From the NCBI RefSeq assembly GCF_021504595.1, contig NZ_JACSGT010000001.1:1488001-1552000 (forward strand): 64,000 nucleotides of DNA, in the 5' to 3' direction. Below are positions 42,839 to 51,806 of the stretch, one piece after another. The first letter of the stretch is position 1; every line of letters begins with the position of its first letter. The notes under the pieces are model-generated. The model ran no database searches and was not told the origin of the DNA. It saw nothing but the letters and a program-made list of their open reading frames with translations. Position numbers and translations under genes: made by a program. This DNA is from Chryseobacterium indicum. Its GTDB lineage: Bacteria; Bacteroidota; Bacteroidia; Flavobacteriales; Weeksellaceae.

Positions 42839-45800
42839 ATGAAAAAACTTATCTGTGCTGTAGCTTTACTCTCTTTTAGTTTAGCCTTTTCGCAGGAAAC
42901 CAGTTCAAAAATTTTCGGAAGATTAAAAGGAACAACTTCCGAAATGACCATCAAAGTAATCCATATACCGACTAACAGCAGTTTCGAAACAAAAAGTAAC
43001 AAAAACGGACAGTTCAGTCTGGACAATCTTCAACCCGGAGGACCTTATACCATTGAGGTAATGGATGGCGCAAATGTGGTTTATTCCAACAGCAATGTAC
43101 AGCTTTCTTTAGGAAACAATGATCTTCCGGTGGTAGAAGTGGGAAGCAAAGAAAAGATAATTGATGAAGTAAAACTGACTTCCAAAAGAGCAACCGTTGC
43201 AAAATTCGGTGTCGGAATCAGTCAGGCACAGATCTCTGGCCTTCCAAATATCAACAGAGGAATTCAGGATGTTACGAAACTGATTCCCCAAAGTGCCAAT
43301 AACTCCTTCAACGGAACAAATTTCCGCTACAACAACGTAACAATTGACGGTTCTATTAACAACGATGCGATCGGATTCAGCCCTTCTTTAGGCGGACAGA
43401 CAGGAACTTCGGGAATGCCGGGAAGCAGCACGCGTTCGAATTCCATCAGTTTGGATGCTATTCAGGATGTGCAGGTTTACATCGCTCCTTACGATGTGAA
43501 ATTAGGAAATTTCCTAGGCGGAAGTATCAATGCGGTTACCAGAAGCGGAAGCAATAATGTGGAAGGCTCTTTGTACATGTACGGAAGAAATGCAGCTATT
43601 ACAGGAAATAACAGAGTGGGAGACAATTCTAAAATGCCAGGTTCTTTCGAAGATTTTATTTACGGAGGCAGAGTAGGATTACCGGTTGTGAAAGATAAAC
43701 TTTTCTTATTCAGTAATATAGAATATACAAAAAGAACAGATCCTGTTTTCTATAACGCAGGAGATCAGGGAGCTCTGGTAAGTAATGATGTGGCTCAGCA
43801 AATTGCAGCTTTTGTTAAAAACAAATATGGCTTTGATGCCGGAAGCTTCAATAATTACAATAATTTTTCTGAAAGCGGAAAACTTTTCAATAAACTGGAC
43901 TGGAAAATTAACGATAAACATACTTTATCCATTAAAAACAATACGGTATTTTCACAGGCTTCAAACCTTGAAAGAGACGGTGCAAACTTCCGTTTTTCAA
44001 GCATGGATTTTATTCAGAAAAATACGTCTTCTACCACAACTTTAGAGCTAAAAAGCCGTTTTAATGATAAATGGAATAACAACTTAGTTTTAGGATATTC
44101 TTCAATTCACGATTACAGAGATCCGACTTCTCAAAATGCCATGTTTCCACAGGTTGAAATTTCTTACAACGGAGGAACTATTTTATTAGGAAATGACAGG
44201 GAAGCAACGGTTTTTAATATGAAGCAGAAAACTTTTGAAATCACGGATAACTTAACGTACAAAACAGGTCATCACACGTTCTTATTAGGAACTCACAATG
44301 AATTGTACAACATCGATTACGGTTTTGTGAATGCTTTAAACGGAAGAATCTCTTATAAAAGTTTAAATGATTTTTATAATTCAAATCCTGCGAGAATCAG
44401 GGGAACGTATTCTTTAACAGGTCAAAACAGAGATGATTTGTTTAACAATCCTTATGCAAGCTATAAAGTCAATTTGTTATCAGCATATCTTCAGGATGAA
44501 ATTAATTTAGGAAGATTAAGGTTAACTCCGGGAGTAAGAGTTGATTATACAGATTTACCTGATAAGCCGAGGCTAAGTCCTAAAGTAACCAGCTCTCCTG
44601 CAGATCCAAACTACGGAAATACATATACTTACACATCGCTAAGCCAGCTAACAAACAATTATCTGAACAAACCGACCATCTCGCCAAGATTAGGATTTAA
44701 TTTAGATCTAACCCAAAACAGATCTTTAGTAATGAGAGGAGGTTCAGGAATTTTTGTGGGAAGAATTCCGTTTGCATGGCTGGGTTATGCATATTATAAT
44801 GACGGAGTTGGATTCGGAAGTTATGATTATAATTCGCCAACTGCCGCACAATTGGCAACAAACGGAGATCCTCTGGTAAGCTCAAATTTTCCGAAATGGC
44901 AGAATTCATCAAAAGTTCAGGTCGATTTAATTGATAATAACTTCAAAATGCCAAGAGTCTGGAGAAGTTCATTAGCTTTTGATTATACCGTTTCAGGATA
45001 TAAATTTACATTAGAAGGAATTTACACAAAAGTTTTATATGATCTTAAATTCCAGCAGGTTAATAAAACGGATAACGTAACGTATTTCAGCTATGATACC
45101 AATCACGAAATGCCGGTCTACACAACAAACATCAACAGTAATTTCTCTAATGCTTATATGCTTTCCAATACAAAAGAAGGATACAGATACAATTTAACAG
45201 CCCAGCTTCAGAAATCTTATAATTTTGGCTTAAATTTCTTCGTTGCATATACGTATGGTGATGCGAAAGACATTACAAACGGTATCAGAAATTCTATGGA
45301 AAGTAACTGGCAAATGAACCAGTCTTTAACACCAAATGATCCCAAATTATCAACTTCTAATTTTGCAATTAAAAACAGAGTTGTTGCAAATGTAGGGTAT
45401 ACTTTACCACTTTCTGAGTCGAACAGGTTATCGGCGAATGTTTATTTCAATGCACAATCCGGAAACCCTTTCTCTTGGGGATTTGTAAACAGTACCATTG
45501 CAAATACAGGACAGGCAGCAGGTTTAGCCTATATTTTCAAAGATGCAGCTGAAGCAACGAAATATATAGCTCCGATTAAAGACGGATCCGGAAATATTCT
45601 TGTTACTACAGCTCAGCAGGTTGCCGATTACGAGAAATTCATCAGCAGTAATGCATATTTAAACAGCAGAAGAGGAAAATTTACAGAAAGAAACGGAGAT
45701 TTCACTCCTTGGAATATTCAGGCTGACTTCAGAATAATGGATGAAATAAGATTAAGCGAAAAATCTAAAAATACGCTTCAGATCTCATTAAGTATCATTA

Positions 45801-46024
45801 ATTTAACGAATTTGTTAAACAAAGACTGGGGAAAAGTTTATTTCGTACCAAATACATTCAACTCAACTGCAAGTGTAGGTTTAACGAAGGTCGGAAATAT
45901 TGCCTCCGGACAGCCTTCTGCAGGAGATCCAACATATAACTTCAGAACACCCGGGCTGCCTTACACCATCGATCAGTTTGCGTCGAGATTTCAGGCACAG
46001 CTGGGAATCCGTTATAATTTTTAA
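42839..46024 (+). CDS. Oar-like TonB-dependent outer-membrane protein
   Basis: A 1061-residue exported protein. The signal peptide covers about residues 1-18 (LLSFSLAFSQ). A carboxypeptidase-regulatory-like beta-sandwich follows (FETKSNKNGQFSLDNLQPGG), then the plug domain (RNSISLDAIQDVQVYIAPYD, NFLGGSINAVTRSGSN) and a long beta-barrel ending in Phe (LGIRYNF). This is the Oar architecture of Bacteroidetes and Myxococcus, often among the most abundant outer-membrane proteins. The ligand is unknown, and no SusD-like lipoprotein gene is adjacent, so it is not a Sus-type pair. Confidence 0.9.
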   Translation: MKKLICAVALLSFSLAFSQETSSKIFGRLKGTTSEMTIKVIHIPTNSSFETKSNKNGQFSLDNLQPGGPYTIEVMDGANVVYSNSNVQLSLGNNDLPVVEVGSKEKIIDEVKLTSKRATVAKFGVGISQAQISGLPNINRGIQDVTKLIPQSANNSFNGTNFRYNNVTIDGSINNDAIGFSPSLGGQTGTSGMPGSSTRSNSISLDAIQDVQVYIAPYDVKLGNFLGGSINAVTRSGSNNVEGSLYMYGRNAAITGNNRVGDNSKMPGSFEDFIYGGRVGLPVVKDKLFLFSNIEYTKRTDPVFYNAGDQGALVSNDVAQQIAAFVKNKYGFDAGSFNNYNNFSESGKLFNKLDWKINDKHTLSIKNNTVFSQASNLERDGANFRFSSMDFIQKNTSSTTTLELKSRFNDKWNNNLVLGYSSIHDYRDPTSQNAMFPQVEISYNGGTILLGNDREATVFNMKQKTFEITDNLTYKTGHHTFLLGTHNELYNIDYGFVNALNGRISYKSLNDFYNSNPARIRGTYSLTGQNRDDLFNNPYASYKVNLLSAYLQDEINLGRLRLTPGVRVDYTDLPDKPRLSPKVTSSPADPNYGNTYTYTSLSQLTNNYLNKPTISPRLGFNLDLTQNRSLVMRGGSGIFVGRIPFAWLGYAYYNDGVGFGSYDYNSPTAAQLATNGDPLVSSNFPKWQNSSKVQVDLIDNNFKMPRVWRSSLAFDYTVSGYKFTLEGIYTKVLYDLKFQQVNKTDNVTYFSYDTNHEMPVYTTNINSNFSNAYMLSNTKEGYRYNLTAQLQKSYNFGLNFFVAYTYGDAKDITNGIRNSMESNWQMNQSLTPNDPKLSTSNFAIKNRVVANVGYTLPLSESNRLSANVYFNAQSGNPFSWGFVNSTIANTGQAAGLAYIFKDAAEATKYIAPIKDGSGNILVTTAQQVADYEKFISSNAYLNSRRGKFTERNGDFTPWNIQADFRIMDEIRLSEKSKNTLQISLSIINLTNLLNKDWGKVYFVPNTFNSTASVGLTKVGNIASGQPSAGDPTYNFRTPGLPYTIDQFASRFQAQLGIRYNF

Positions 46025-46072
46025 CAGTATTTTCATTTCTTACATAATATAGACTTATTAGATTCTTTCAAG

Positions 46073-46106
46073 AAGAAGTCCGAAGTTTCTTTTTCGGGCT
46101 TCTTTT
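46073..46106 (+). terminator. Terminator of the Oar-like gene
   Basis: A 12-bp stem (46073-46084 with 46093-46104, one G.T pair) with an 8-base loop and T residues, 49 bp beyond the stop. Confidence 0.8.
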
Positions 46107-46112
46107 ACTGTT

Positions 46113-46138
46113 AATATAACTAAGCATTTAGTTATATT
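46113..46138. promoter_or_regulatory. Perfect 11-bp inverted repeat upstream of ompH
   Basis: AATATAACTAA, GCAT, TTAGTTATATT, just upstream of the -7 box at 46142. Its place over the -33 region suggests an operator rather than a terminator. Confidence 0.5.
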
Positions 46139-46141
46139 TAT

Positions 46142-46149
46142 TATATTTG
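46142..46149 (+). promoter_or_regulatory. -7 box of ompH
   Basis: TATATTTG, 37 bp before the start codon of the periplasmic chaperone gene. Confidence 0.55.
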
Positions 46150-46185
46150 CTGACTTTTAGAAACGAAAATAAAAATTAAATAAAG

Positions 46186-46758
46186 ATGAAAAAGTTTATC
46201 ACAACATTTTCTTTAGCGGCAGGACTTTTCCTTACGTCTAACATGGTAAGTGCACAGCAAAAAATCGGGCACGTAAATTCTGATGATATTTTTGCGAATC
46301 TTCCTGAAGCTAAAACAGCAGAAGGATCATTAGATACTTTCACCAAAACAAAACAGGGTGAAATTGAAAAAATGATTACTTCTTACCAGACGAAACTAAA
46401 AGCAGCTCAGGATAAGGAAAAGACAATAAGTGAAGCAAATAAGGAAACTGTAATTAAGGAATTAACAGCAGCTCAGACAGAATTGCAGACTTTAGGTAAA
46501 GATATTGAAGCTTCCAGAACAAAAGCTGCGCAGGAAATTTCTAAAAAACAGACTGAATTATTCGCTCCTATTCAGAAAAAGGTAAGCTCTATGATTGCTA
46601 CTGTTGCGAAAGAAAAAGGATTGGCTTATGTTTTTGATATTGCACCTTCTCAGGGAAACAGTCAGGTTGCTTATATGGATGGAGGAGAAGATATTACTCC
46701 GACTGTAAAATCTAAACTTGGAGCTACAGCAACTGCTGCGAAACCTGCTTCTAAATAA
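46186..46758 (+). CDS. OmpH/Skp-family periplasmic chaperone
   Basis: A 190-residue protein with signal peptide (MKKFITTFSLAAGLFLTSNM, cleavage after VSA). The OmpH start KIGHVNSDDIFANLPEAKTA is followed by a long charged coiled-coil (residues 45-140) that forms the Skp tentacles, ending LAYVFDIAPSQ. Skp chaperones unfolded outer-membrane proteins across the periplasm. The adjacency to a large outer-membrane barrel gene is suggestive, but transcripts are separated by a terminator. The usual bamA neighbour is absent here, so this is probably an additional paralogue. Confidence 0.92.
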   Translation: MKKFITTFSLAAGLFLTSNMVSAQQKIGHVNSDDIFANLPEAKTAEGSLDTFTKTKQGEIEKMITSYQTKLKAAQDKEKTISEANKETVIKELTAAQTELQTLGKDIEASRTKAAQEISKKQTELFAPIQKKVSSMIATVAKEKGLAYVFDIAPSQGNSQVAYMDGGEDITPTVKSKLGATATAAKPASK

Positions 46759-46791
46759 TTTTTCTGGAAAAATATTCATCTGAAAAATAAA

Positions 46792-46831
46792 AAAAGCTGG
46801 AAATTATAAATATTTAATTTCCAGCTTTTAT
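46792..46831 (+). terminator. Intrinsic terminator after ompH
   Basis: A 15-bp perfect stem (46792-46806 with 46815-46829) and 8-base AT loop. It lies 33 bp after the stop. Confidence 0.88.
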
Positions 46832-46850
46832 TTCATTGTTTTACATCGAT

Positions 46851-47072
<222 letters not shown>

Positions 47073-47154
47073 TTATTAAAAACAGCTTAAAAATAGATAC
47101 CACATATTATGAAAAGTGAATATTTTACTTCAAAAATAAAGGTGTAAATGAAAT

Positions 47155-47952
47155 TTAATTCAGAACCCCAAAATGAATTAAAGCTTTTTCAATTCCATGA
47201 TTGTCAACATCTTCTGTAATGTAGTCTGCAACTTCTTTTAAGCTGTCATTAGCATTTCCCATTGCAATGCCGATTTTTGTAAATTTTAACATAGAAATAT
47301 CATTTCCGCCGTCTCCGAAAGACATGGTTTCTGAAACATCAATATTAAAATGTCTGCAGAAATTTTCAATTCCGGTCTGTTTACTGATGTTTCCGGGATT
47401 TACATCGGCAAAAAGCGGAGTCCATCTGGAAGATATGCTTTTCGGCATTACTTCTTTCATAAATGTGGCTTCAGCCTCCGGTTTCAGAAAAATATTAGCC
47501 TGAAGCACATTCTCAACATCAATATTTTCTTTATCATGAATGGGCGGAACAGGAATATTAATATGAGAATACATTCCCACCACTTCCGGCGTTGCATCAT
47601 TTATTTCAACCTTATCTTCATACATTAAAGAATAGCTCAACGGAATATTTTTAGCATAATTAATCAGACTTTTGATGTCGGAAGGATCTATTGTATACCT
47701 GGAAATCAGTTTGTTGGATGTTGTGATACAGTATGCTCCGTTAAAAGTGATAAAGCCGTCAAACTTCAGATGATCGATATGATGCAGAGAATTGATTGAT
47801 CTTCCCGTTGCTATAATTACTTTTATTCCTTTTTCTCTGAGTTTCTGAATTGCATTTTGAGTTGAAGAGGGTACTTTTCCTGTTTTAAAGCTTAATAAAG
47901 TTCCGTCTATGTCGAAAAATACCGCTTTAATGTTGTGATCTTGGGTGTTCAT
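47155..47952 (-). CDS. Cof-type HAD-superfamily phosphatase
   Basis: A 265-residue HAD hydrolase of the Cof/type IIB group. Motif I is AVFFDIDGTLLSFKTGKVP, motif II is VIIATGRSINSLHHI and motif IV is SFGDGGNDISMLKF with GIAMGNANDSLKEVADYITE. These enzymes dephosphorylate sugar phosphates, nucleotides or PLP. The substrate is unknown. It is transcribed away from the DUF2383 gene. Confidence 0.93.
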   Translation of the reverse strand: MNTQDHNIKAVFFDIDGTLLSFKTGKVPSSTQNAIQKLREKGIKVIIATGRSINSLHHIDHLKFDGFITFNGAYCITTSNKLISRYTIDPSDIKSLINYAKNIPLSYSLMYEDKVEINDATPEVVGMYSHINIPVPPIHDKENIDVENVLQANIFLKPEAEATFMKEVMPKSISSRWTPLFADVNPGNISKQTGIENFCRHFNIDVSETMSFGDGGNDISMLKFTKIGIAMGNANDSLKEVADYITEDVDNHGIEKALIHFGVLN

Positions 47953-48105
47953 TGAAGTTTAATGATTTAATCGTTTAAGTTGTATAACAAAAATACAACA
48001 ATATAATTTTGTTTTATGATGTCGTATTTTAATTAAAACTGAATTATTGCAGAATCTGTAAGGTATAATTCTTGTACAGTTTTTACCACACCAAAAAATA
48101 ATATT

Positions 48106-48561
48106 ATGAAAAATCAGGAAGAAATCGATCTTTTGAATGATCTCGTGCACATTACCAACGACAGAATAAAAGGTTTTGCTAAGGTGGAAGGTAAAATATG
48201 GGAAAGTTATCCGGACGTAAAATCAGAATATGCCAGAATGAATTCTCTTTCTAAGGTCATGAAAAATGAACTTATTGATCTCATCACAGAACATGGAGGA
48301 GAAGCGAACGATTCACCCTCTATCGCCGGAACGCTACACAGAACATGGATTGATATTAAAAATTCTTTTACCATTGGAAATACGGAAGAATCCACCATTG
48401 AAAACGTAATTTTCGGCGAAAAAGCAGCAATTGACGCTTACCAAAATGCAATCGACACCGGAAAACTAAGTGAAAAAAGCAGAGAAATCGTTTCAGAACA
48501 ACTCAAGCATATTAAAGATTCTTATCATGAATTTAAAGGAATGAGCAATTACAAAAATTAA
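48106..48561 (+). CDS. DUF2383 / PA2169-type four-helix-bundle protein
   Basis: A 151-residue helical protein (EEIDLLNDLVHITNDRIKGF, AIDAYQNAIDTGKLSEKSRE). The family is a ferritin-like four-helix bundle with no known enzymatic role, frequently found with KGG, DUF892 and lmo0937 proteins in general-stress sets. The end of the gene is followed by a terminator. Confidence 0.88.
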   Translation: MKNQEEIDLLNDLVHITNDRIKGFAKVEGKIWESYPDVKSEYARMNSLSKVMKNELIDLITEHGGEANDSPSIAGTLHRTWIDIKNSFTIGNTEESTIENVIFGEKAAIDAYQNAIDTGKLSEKSREIVSEQLKHIKDSYHEFKGMSNYKN

Positions 48562-48580
48562 TTGATCTTTTTAAAAGCAT

Positions 48581-48607
48581 AAACTTTCCAAACCGGGAAG
48601 TTTTTTT
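48581..48607 (+). terminator. Terminator after DUF2383 gene
   Basis: A 9-bp stem AAACTTTCC / GGGAAGTTT (48581-48589, 48595-48603, one G.T) followed by four further T residues. Confidence 0.82.
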
Positions 48608-49041
48608 AGTATAAAAATGTTGAAAAAAAAATTAGAATTGATAACTGACGGCTTTTTTTGGAGAATTCTGAGGATTAAAAATCACCAAAGATTGAATAAA
48701 ATCATCTTTTTTTGATTGTTTTGGACAAATCTGACTTCTTTTATATTGAGTAGAATAGAGATAACAGAAGAGTTATTTATTATGATAAATTAATGATTAT
48801 CAAAAAGATATAATTTCAATAAAAGTAAAATACATTCATTATTAAATACAGAATTAAGGCATCAAAGAAATTTAAGAAAATTTTCCATTAAATTCTTTTC
48901 TTATTATTAAAATTATTCATACATTAGTGATGTATAAAATACAGGTTTTATCATTTTATAGAATTTAGGGAATAAAATAATTAACAAAAAGTTTTATTTA
49001 TTCATCTCTATATTTAATTCTGCTTTAAAATTAGGTACATG
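48608..49041. other. AT-rich non-coding stretch ending in an orphan terminator
   Basis: No reading frame of gene-like quality. The stretch between two + strand terminators could carry a small RNA whose 3' end is the 49042 hairpin. A weak promoter-like arrangement (TTTTGG near 48718 and TATATTG near 48744) is the only upstream support. Confidence 0.3.
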
Positions 49042-49068
49042 CCACTCTTGTAAAAGGGTGGTGTTTTT
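49042..49068 (+). terminator. Orphan intrinsic terminator
   Basis: An 8-bp stem (49042-49049 with 49054-49061, one T.G pair), a GTAA loop and a T-rich run ending in TTTTTTTT. The nearest upstream + strand gene already ends at 48581-48607. Confidence 0.78.
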
Positions 49069-49256
49069 TTTGAGAAAGTACAAAAAAAGATACCGTTTTT
49101 TAAAGTCGAAGTAAATCTCATTATCACATTACTCGTCATTTAACCGGAACCGTAATTTAACATAATATTTCACAAAAAAATCATTCAGTTTCATGAAAAT
49201 AGAGCAGTACTGAAAACCAGTACCAAGTTGCTCTATTTGGTTAAGTCTGGTTTTAA

Positions 49257-49937
49257 TTAAAAATCTTCCGGGAAAATTCCTGTTGCATACTGCCACACTT
49301 CAACAATTTCATTCAAAGGAATTTCGTAAGGTTCGTAAAATTTATTATCTGCAGCAACTGTTAAAGAATTTTCATTTATAGATTTCAGACGTTTGTAAGT
49401 AATACCGTCGTTTAAAGTAATGAAAACGTAAGTATTACCGGATTTCAGATCATTAAGACCTTCCACATATTTTCCGATGATGTATGAACCGTTCTTAAAG
49501 GGAGGCATAGAATCTCCATCCGCAGGAAATGCCCGAAATTTTCCGTTTTTAAGAAACGGCAGAGAAATTCTCTGTAAACTTTCAATATAATCTGGGTCGC
49601 TGTAACCCGTTAAATAACCCATTGAAGCCTTCTGTGAAACAATTTCAATGCTTTCATCGCCGTTCTGATCTACCATTACAGGCAGAACAATGCGGTTATC
49701 TGGAAGTTTCAGCATATCTTCAAGCGCATGTTTTGTTAAATCTACAGACAGCAGCAGATCAATACTAACGTTAAAAATTCTCGAAATTTTTATTAAAACA
49801 TCAACCGGAGGTTTAGATTTTCCGTTTTCATAAGAACTGTATCTGGAAGCTGTGATCTGTATTTTTTGAGACAATTCGCGCTGGGTTTTTCCTAATTTGG
49901 CGCGTAAAAGTCTGATATTTTCTGAAAAAATCGACAT
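49257..49937 (-). CDS. XRE-family regulator with S24/LexA-like peptidase domain
   Basis: A 226-residue protein. Residues 1-65 are an XRE helix-turn-helix (NIRLLRAKLGKTQRELSQKI, ASRYSSYENGKSKPPVDVLI). Residues 110-225 are an S24 domain with FPADGDSMPPFKNGSYIIGK (Ser nucleophile in GDSM) and VFITLNDGITYKRLKS (general-base Lys). Proteins of this form are CI/LexA-type repressors that can self-cleave on DNA damage. No phage genes are adjacent, so it is probably a chromosomal regulator. The start giving MSIFSENIRLLRAK is preferred. Confidence 0.9.
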   Translation of the reverse strand: MSIFSENIRLLRAKLGKTQRELSQKIQITASRYSSYENGKSKPPVDVLIKISRIFNVSIDLLLSVDLTKHALEDMLKLPDNRIVLPVMVDQNGDESIEIVSQKASMGYLTGYSDPDYIESLQRISLPFLKNGKFRAFPADGDSMPPFKNGSYIIGKYVEGLNDLKSGNTYVFITLNDGITYKRLKSINENSLTVAADNKFYEPYEIPLNEIVEVWQYATGIFPEDF

Positions 49938-50524
49938 ATAAAAAATTAAAGTGTAAAAATACACAAGTTTGTCCGAGAATCCTAAGTTTTAGGGTAGTTG
50001 TGGATAAGTTCTTTTGAAAAAATATTTTGCTAGAGTCGGCTGTCAAACGTGAAATTAAAACTTTTAAAGAAAGTTTTGGATACAAATAATAAGCGCTGAT
50101 TTTGAATTAAGCATTATAGTAAGTTCTAATTTTAAAAAATCGGATCATGAAAAAATATAGCGGATTTACCATTTCAATAAATTCCTAAAAGATCTTTAAT
50201 TTAACATAATATAAATTATAGGATTTTTATTTGAGCCTCAAATAGAGTATTCTGAAATTATATTTTCTATTGATAAATTCTTTATTTATCGATATTCAGG
50301 CGTTTTAAAGCATTATGAAGCAAAGCTCTACCTATGCTATTTAGATAATTTACAATGGCAATTATGCGCATTAAAAAGGTATGCTTCTGTCTCGCGCAGA
50401 TTTTACATTTTATCTGATTTTGAGGATCTAAATAATCTTATAAACATAAACATCTTTTAGTATCGAAATCTAAAAAATGAATAAATTTGATTTTGTATAA
50501 ATTTGTATAACTACCAATCATAAT
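49938..50524. other. 587-bp AT-rich region without visible gene
   Basis: Nothing gene-like was found on either strand. It contains short runs such as CAAGTTTGTCCGAGAATCC and an imperfect GCGCA-centred hairpin near 50365-50400, but none is convincing. It holds the promoter of the S24 regulator on the minus strand. Confidence 0.4.
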
Positions 50525-51103
50525 ATGAATCCAAAAGTTGATTTCTTTTTTAATAAAACCGGACAATGGCAGGCAGAATTTGAAAAATTAAGGACAATTG
50601 CCTTGAAGACTGAGCTTACAGAAGATTTAAAATGGGGATGCCCGTGCTATACATACGAAGGAAAAAATATTTTCTTAATTCATGGTTTTAAAGAATATTG
50701 TGCACTCCTCTTTTTCAAAGGTGCTTTGATGAAGGATGCTGAAAATATTTTGATTCAACAGACTGAAAATGTACAGGCTGCAAGACAGATTCGCTTTACA
50801 AACCTGCAACAGATCATTGATTTAGAGCATGTTTTAAACGATTATATATTCGAAGCGGTGGAAATTGAAGAATCCGGAGTGAGGGTTGAAATGAAAAGAA
50901 CAAATGAATTCAGCGTACCTGAAGAATTTGCTCAAAAACTAAATGAAAATCCGGAACTTCAGAAAGCTTTTGAAGCATTAACTCCGGGAAGACAACGGGC
51001 ATATCTACTCTATTTTTCCTCAGCAAAACAACCAAAAACCAGAATATCCAGAATTGAAAAATACATTCCGGAAATTCTTAACGGAAAAGGTTTAAATGAT
51101 TAA
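50525..51103 (+). CDS. YdeI/OmpD-associated DUF1801-domain protein
   Basis: A 192-residue protein with the DUF1801 fold (residues 10-120: TELTEDLKWGCPCYTYEGKN, GFKEYCALLFFKGALMKDAE) followed by a C-terminal YdeI-like tail (LTPGRQRAYLLYFSSAKQPK, TRISRIEKYIPEILNGKGLN). The family is widespread and uncharacterised; Bacillus YdeI-type proteins were linked to antimicrobial peptide resistance. It is a single gene. Confidence 0.88.
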   Translation: MNPKVDFFFNKTGQWQAEFEKLRTIALKTELTEDLKWGCPCYTYEGKNIFLIHGFKEYCALLFFKGALMKDAENILIQQTENVQAARQIRFTNLQQIIDLEHVLNDYIFEAVEIEESGVRVEMKRTNEFSVPEEFAQKLNENPELQKAFEALTPGRQRAYLLYFSSAKQPKTRISRIEKYIPEILNGKGLND

Positions 51104-51254
51104 TTTTTTAAATAAGGCTTAAGGCTTTTAGGGTAAAATTTTATTGTTTATAAATTAACAATAAATCATTATTTCAATAAAATTTAAAATTAAAGTAGCT
51201 CGGAAATTAGTATTTTAGTAAGATCGAAAAAATTTGACTATAAATAATAAGGTT

Positions 51255-51758
51255 ATGAAAAAATTACTTTTATTAAGTTCATTATCCATTGTATTGTTTA
51301 ACTGCAACAAAAAGCCGGAAGCTCCTGCTGCTGATAAAGTTTCTGCGGATACTGCTGCGACAACAGAAAAAGTGATTGATACACTAGGTGCGAAATCATT
51401 CTGTTACATGGGAGTTGCCGGAAAAGATACTGTATTTGTAAGCATTGACGATAATCTGGGAACCATCACCGGAAAAATGGCAACCAAAAACAGCGAAAAA
51501 GACAGCAATAAAGGTACTTTAAGCGGAATTAAATCTGGAGATACGCTTAAACTGACGTATGAATTTGCTTCTGAAGGGGTTTCAGGAAATAAAAACGATA
51601 TCTATTTTATACAGACCAAAGACGGTTTAATGGAAGGAATCGGCGAACGGGATGCTGAAACCGGAACAAAATACTTCAGTGAAAAAAAGATAAAATATAA
51701 AGGTGGCAGAAACCTTAAAACCGCTGATTGCAATACGGTTACAAAGGCTTTAGAATAA
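51255..51758 (+). CDS. Small lipoprotein of unknown function
   Basis: A 167-residue lipoprotein with signal peptide and lipobox (KKLLLLSSLSIVLFNCNKKP, Cys at 17). An Ala/Thr-rich linker is followed by a compact beta domain (KDTVFVSIDDNLGTITGKMA, GTLSGIKSGDTLKLTYEFAS). I do not recognise the family; it resembles general periplasmic lipoproteins of Flavobacteriia. The ATG at 51255 is chosen over an upstream TTG because it begins the signal peptide. Confidence 0.78.
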   Translation: MKKLLLLSSLSIVLFNCNKKPEAPAADKVSADTAATTEKVIDTLGAKSFCYMGVAGKDTVFVSIDDNLGTITGKMATKNSEKDSNKGTLSGIKSGDTLKLTYEFASEGVSGNKNDIYFIQTKDGLMEGIGERDAETGTKYFSEKKIKYKGGRNLKTADCNTVTKALE

Positions 51759-51778
51759 AAGGTCTGCAATAATATAAA

Positions 51779-51806
51779 TGCAACCAAAAACGGTTGCATT
51801 TTTTTT
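51779..51806. terminator. Terminator between convergent genes
   Basis: A 7-bp stem TGCAACC / GGTTGCA (51779-51785, 51792-51798) with an A-rich loop and an eight-T run on the + strand, between the lipoprotein and aldolase genes. Confidence 0.85.

Noticed and set aside
42839..46024. SusC of a polysaccharide utilisation locus
   Set aside because: No SusD-like gene or glycoside hydrolase is adjacent and the sequence fits the Oar type.
49257..49937. Prophage marker based on the S24/XRE repressor
   Set aside because: No integrase, structural or lysis gene is nearby; such regulators are common outside phages.
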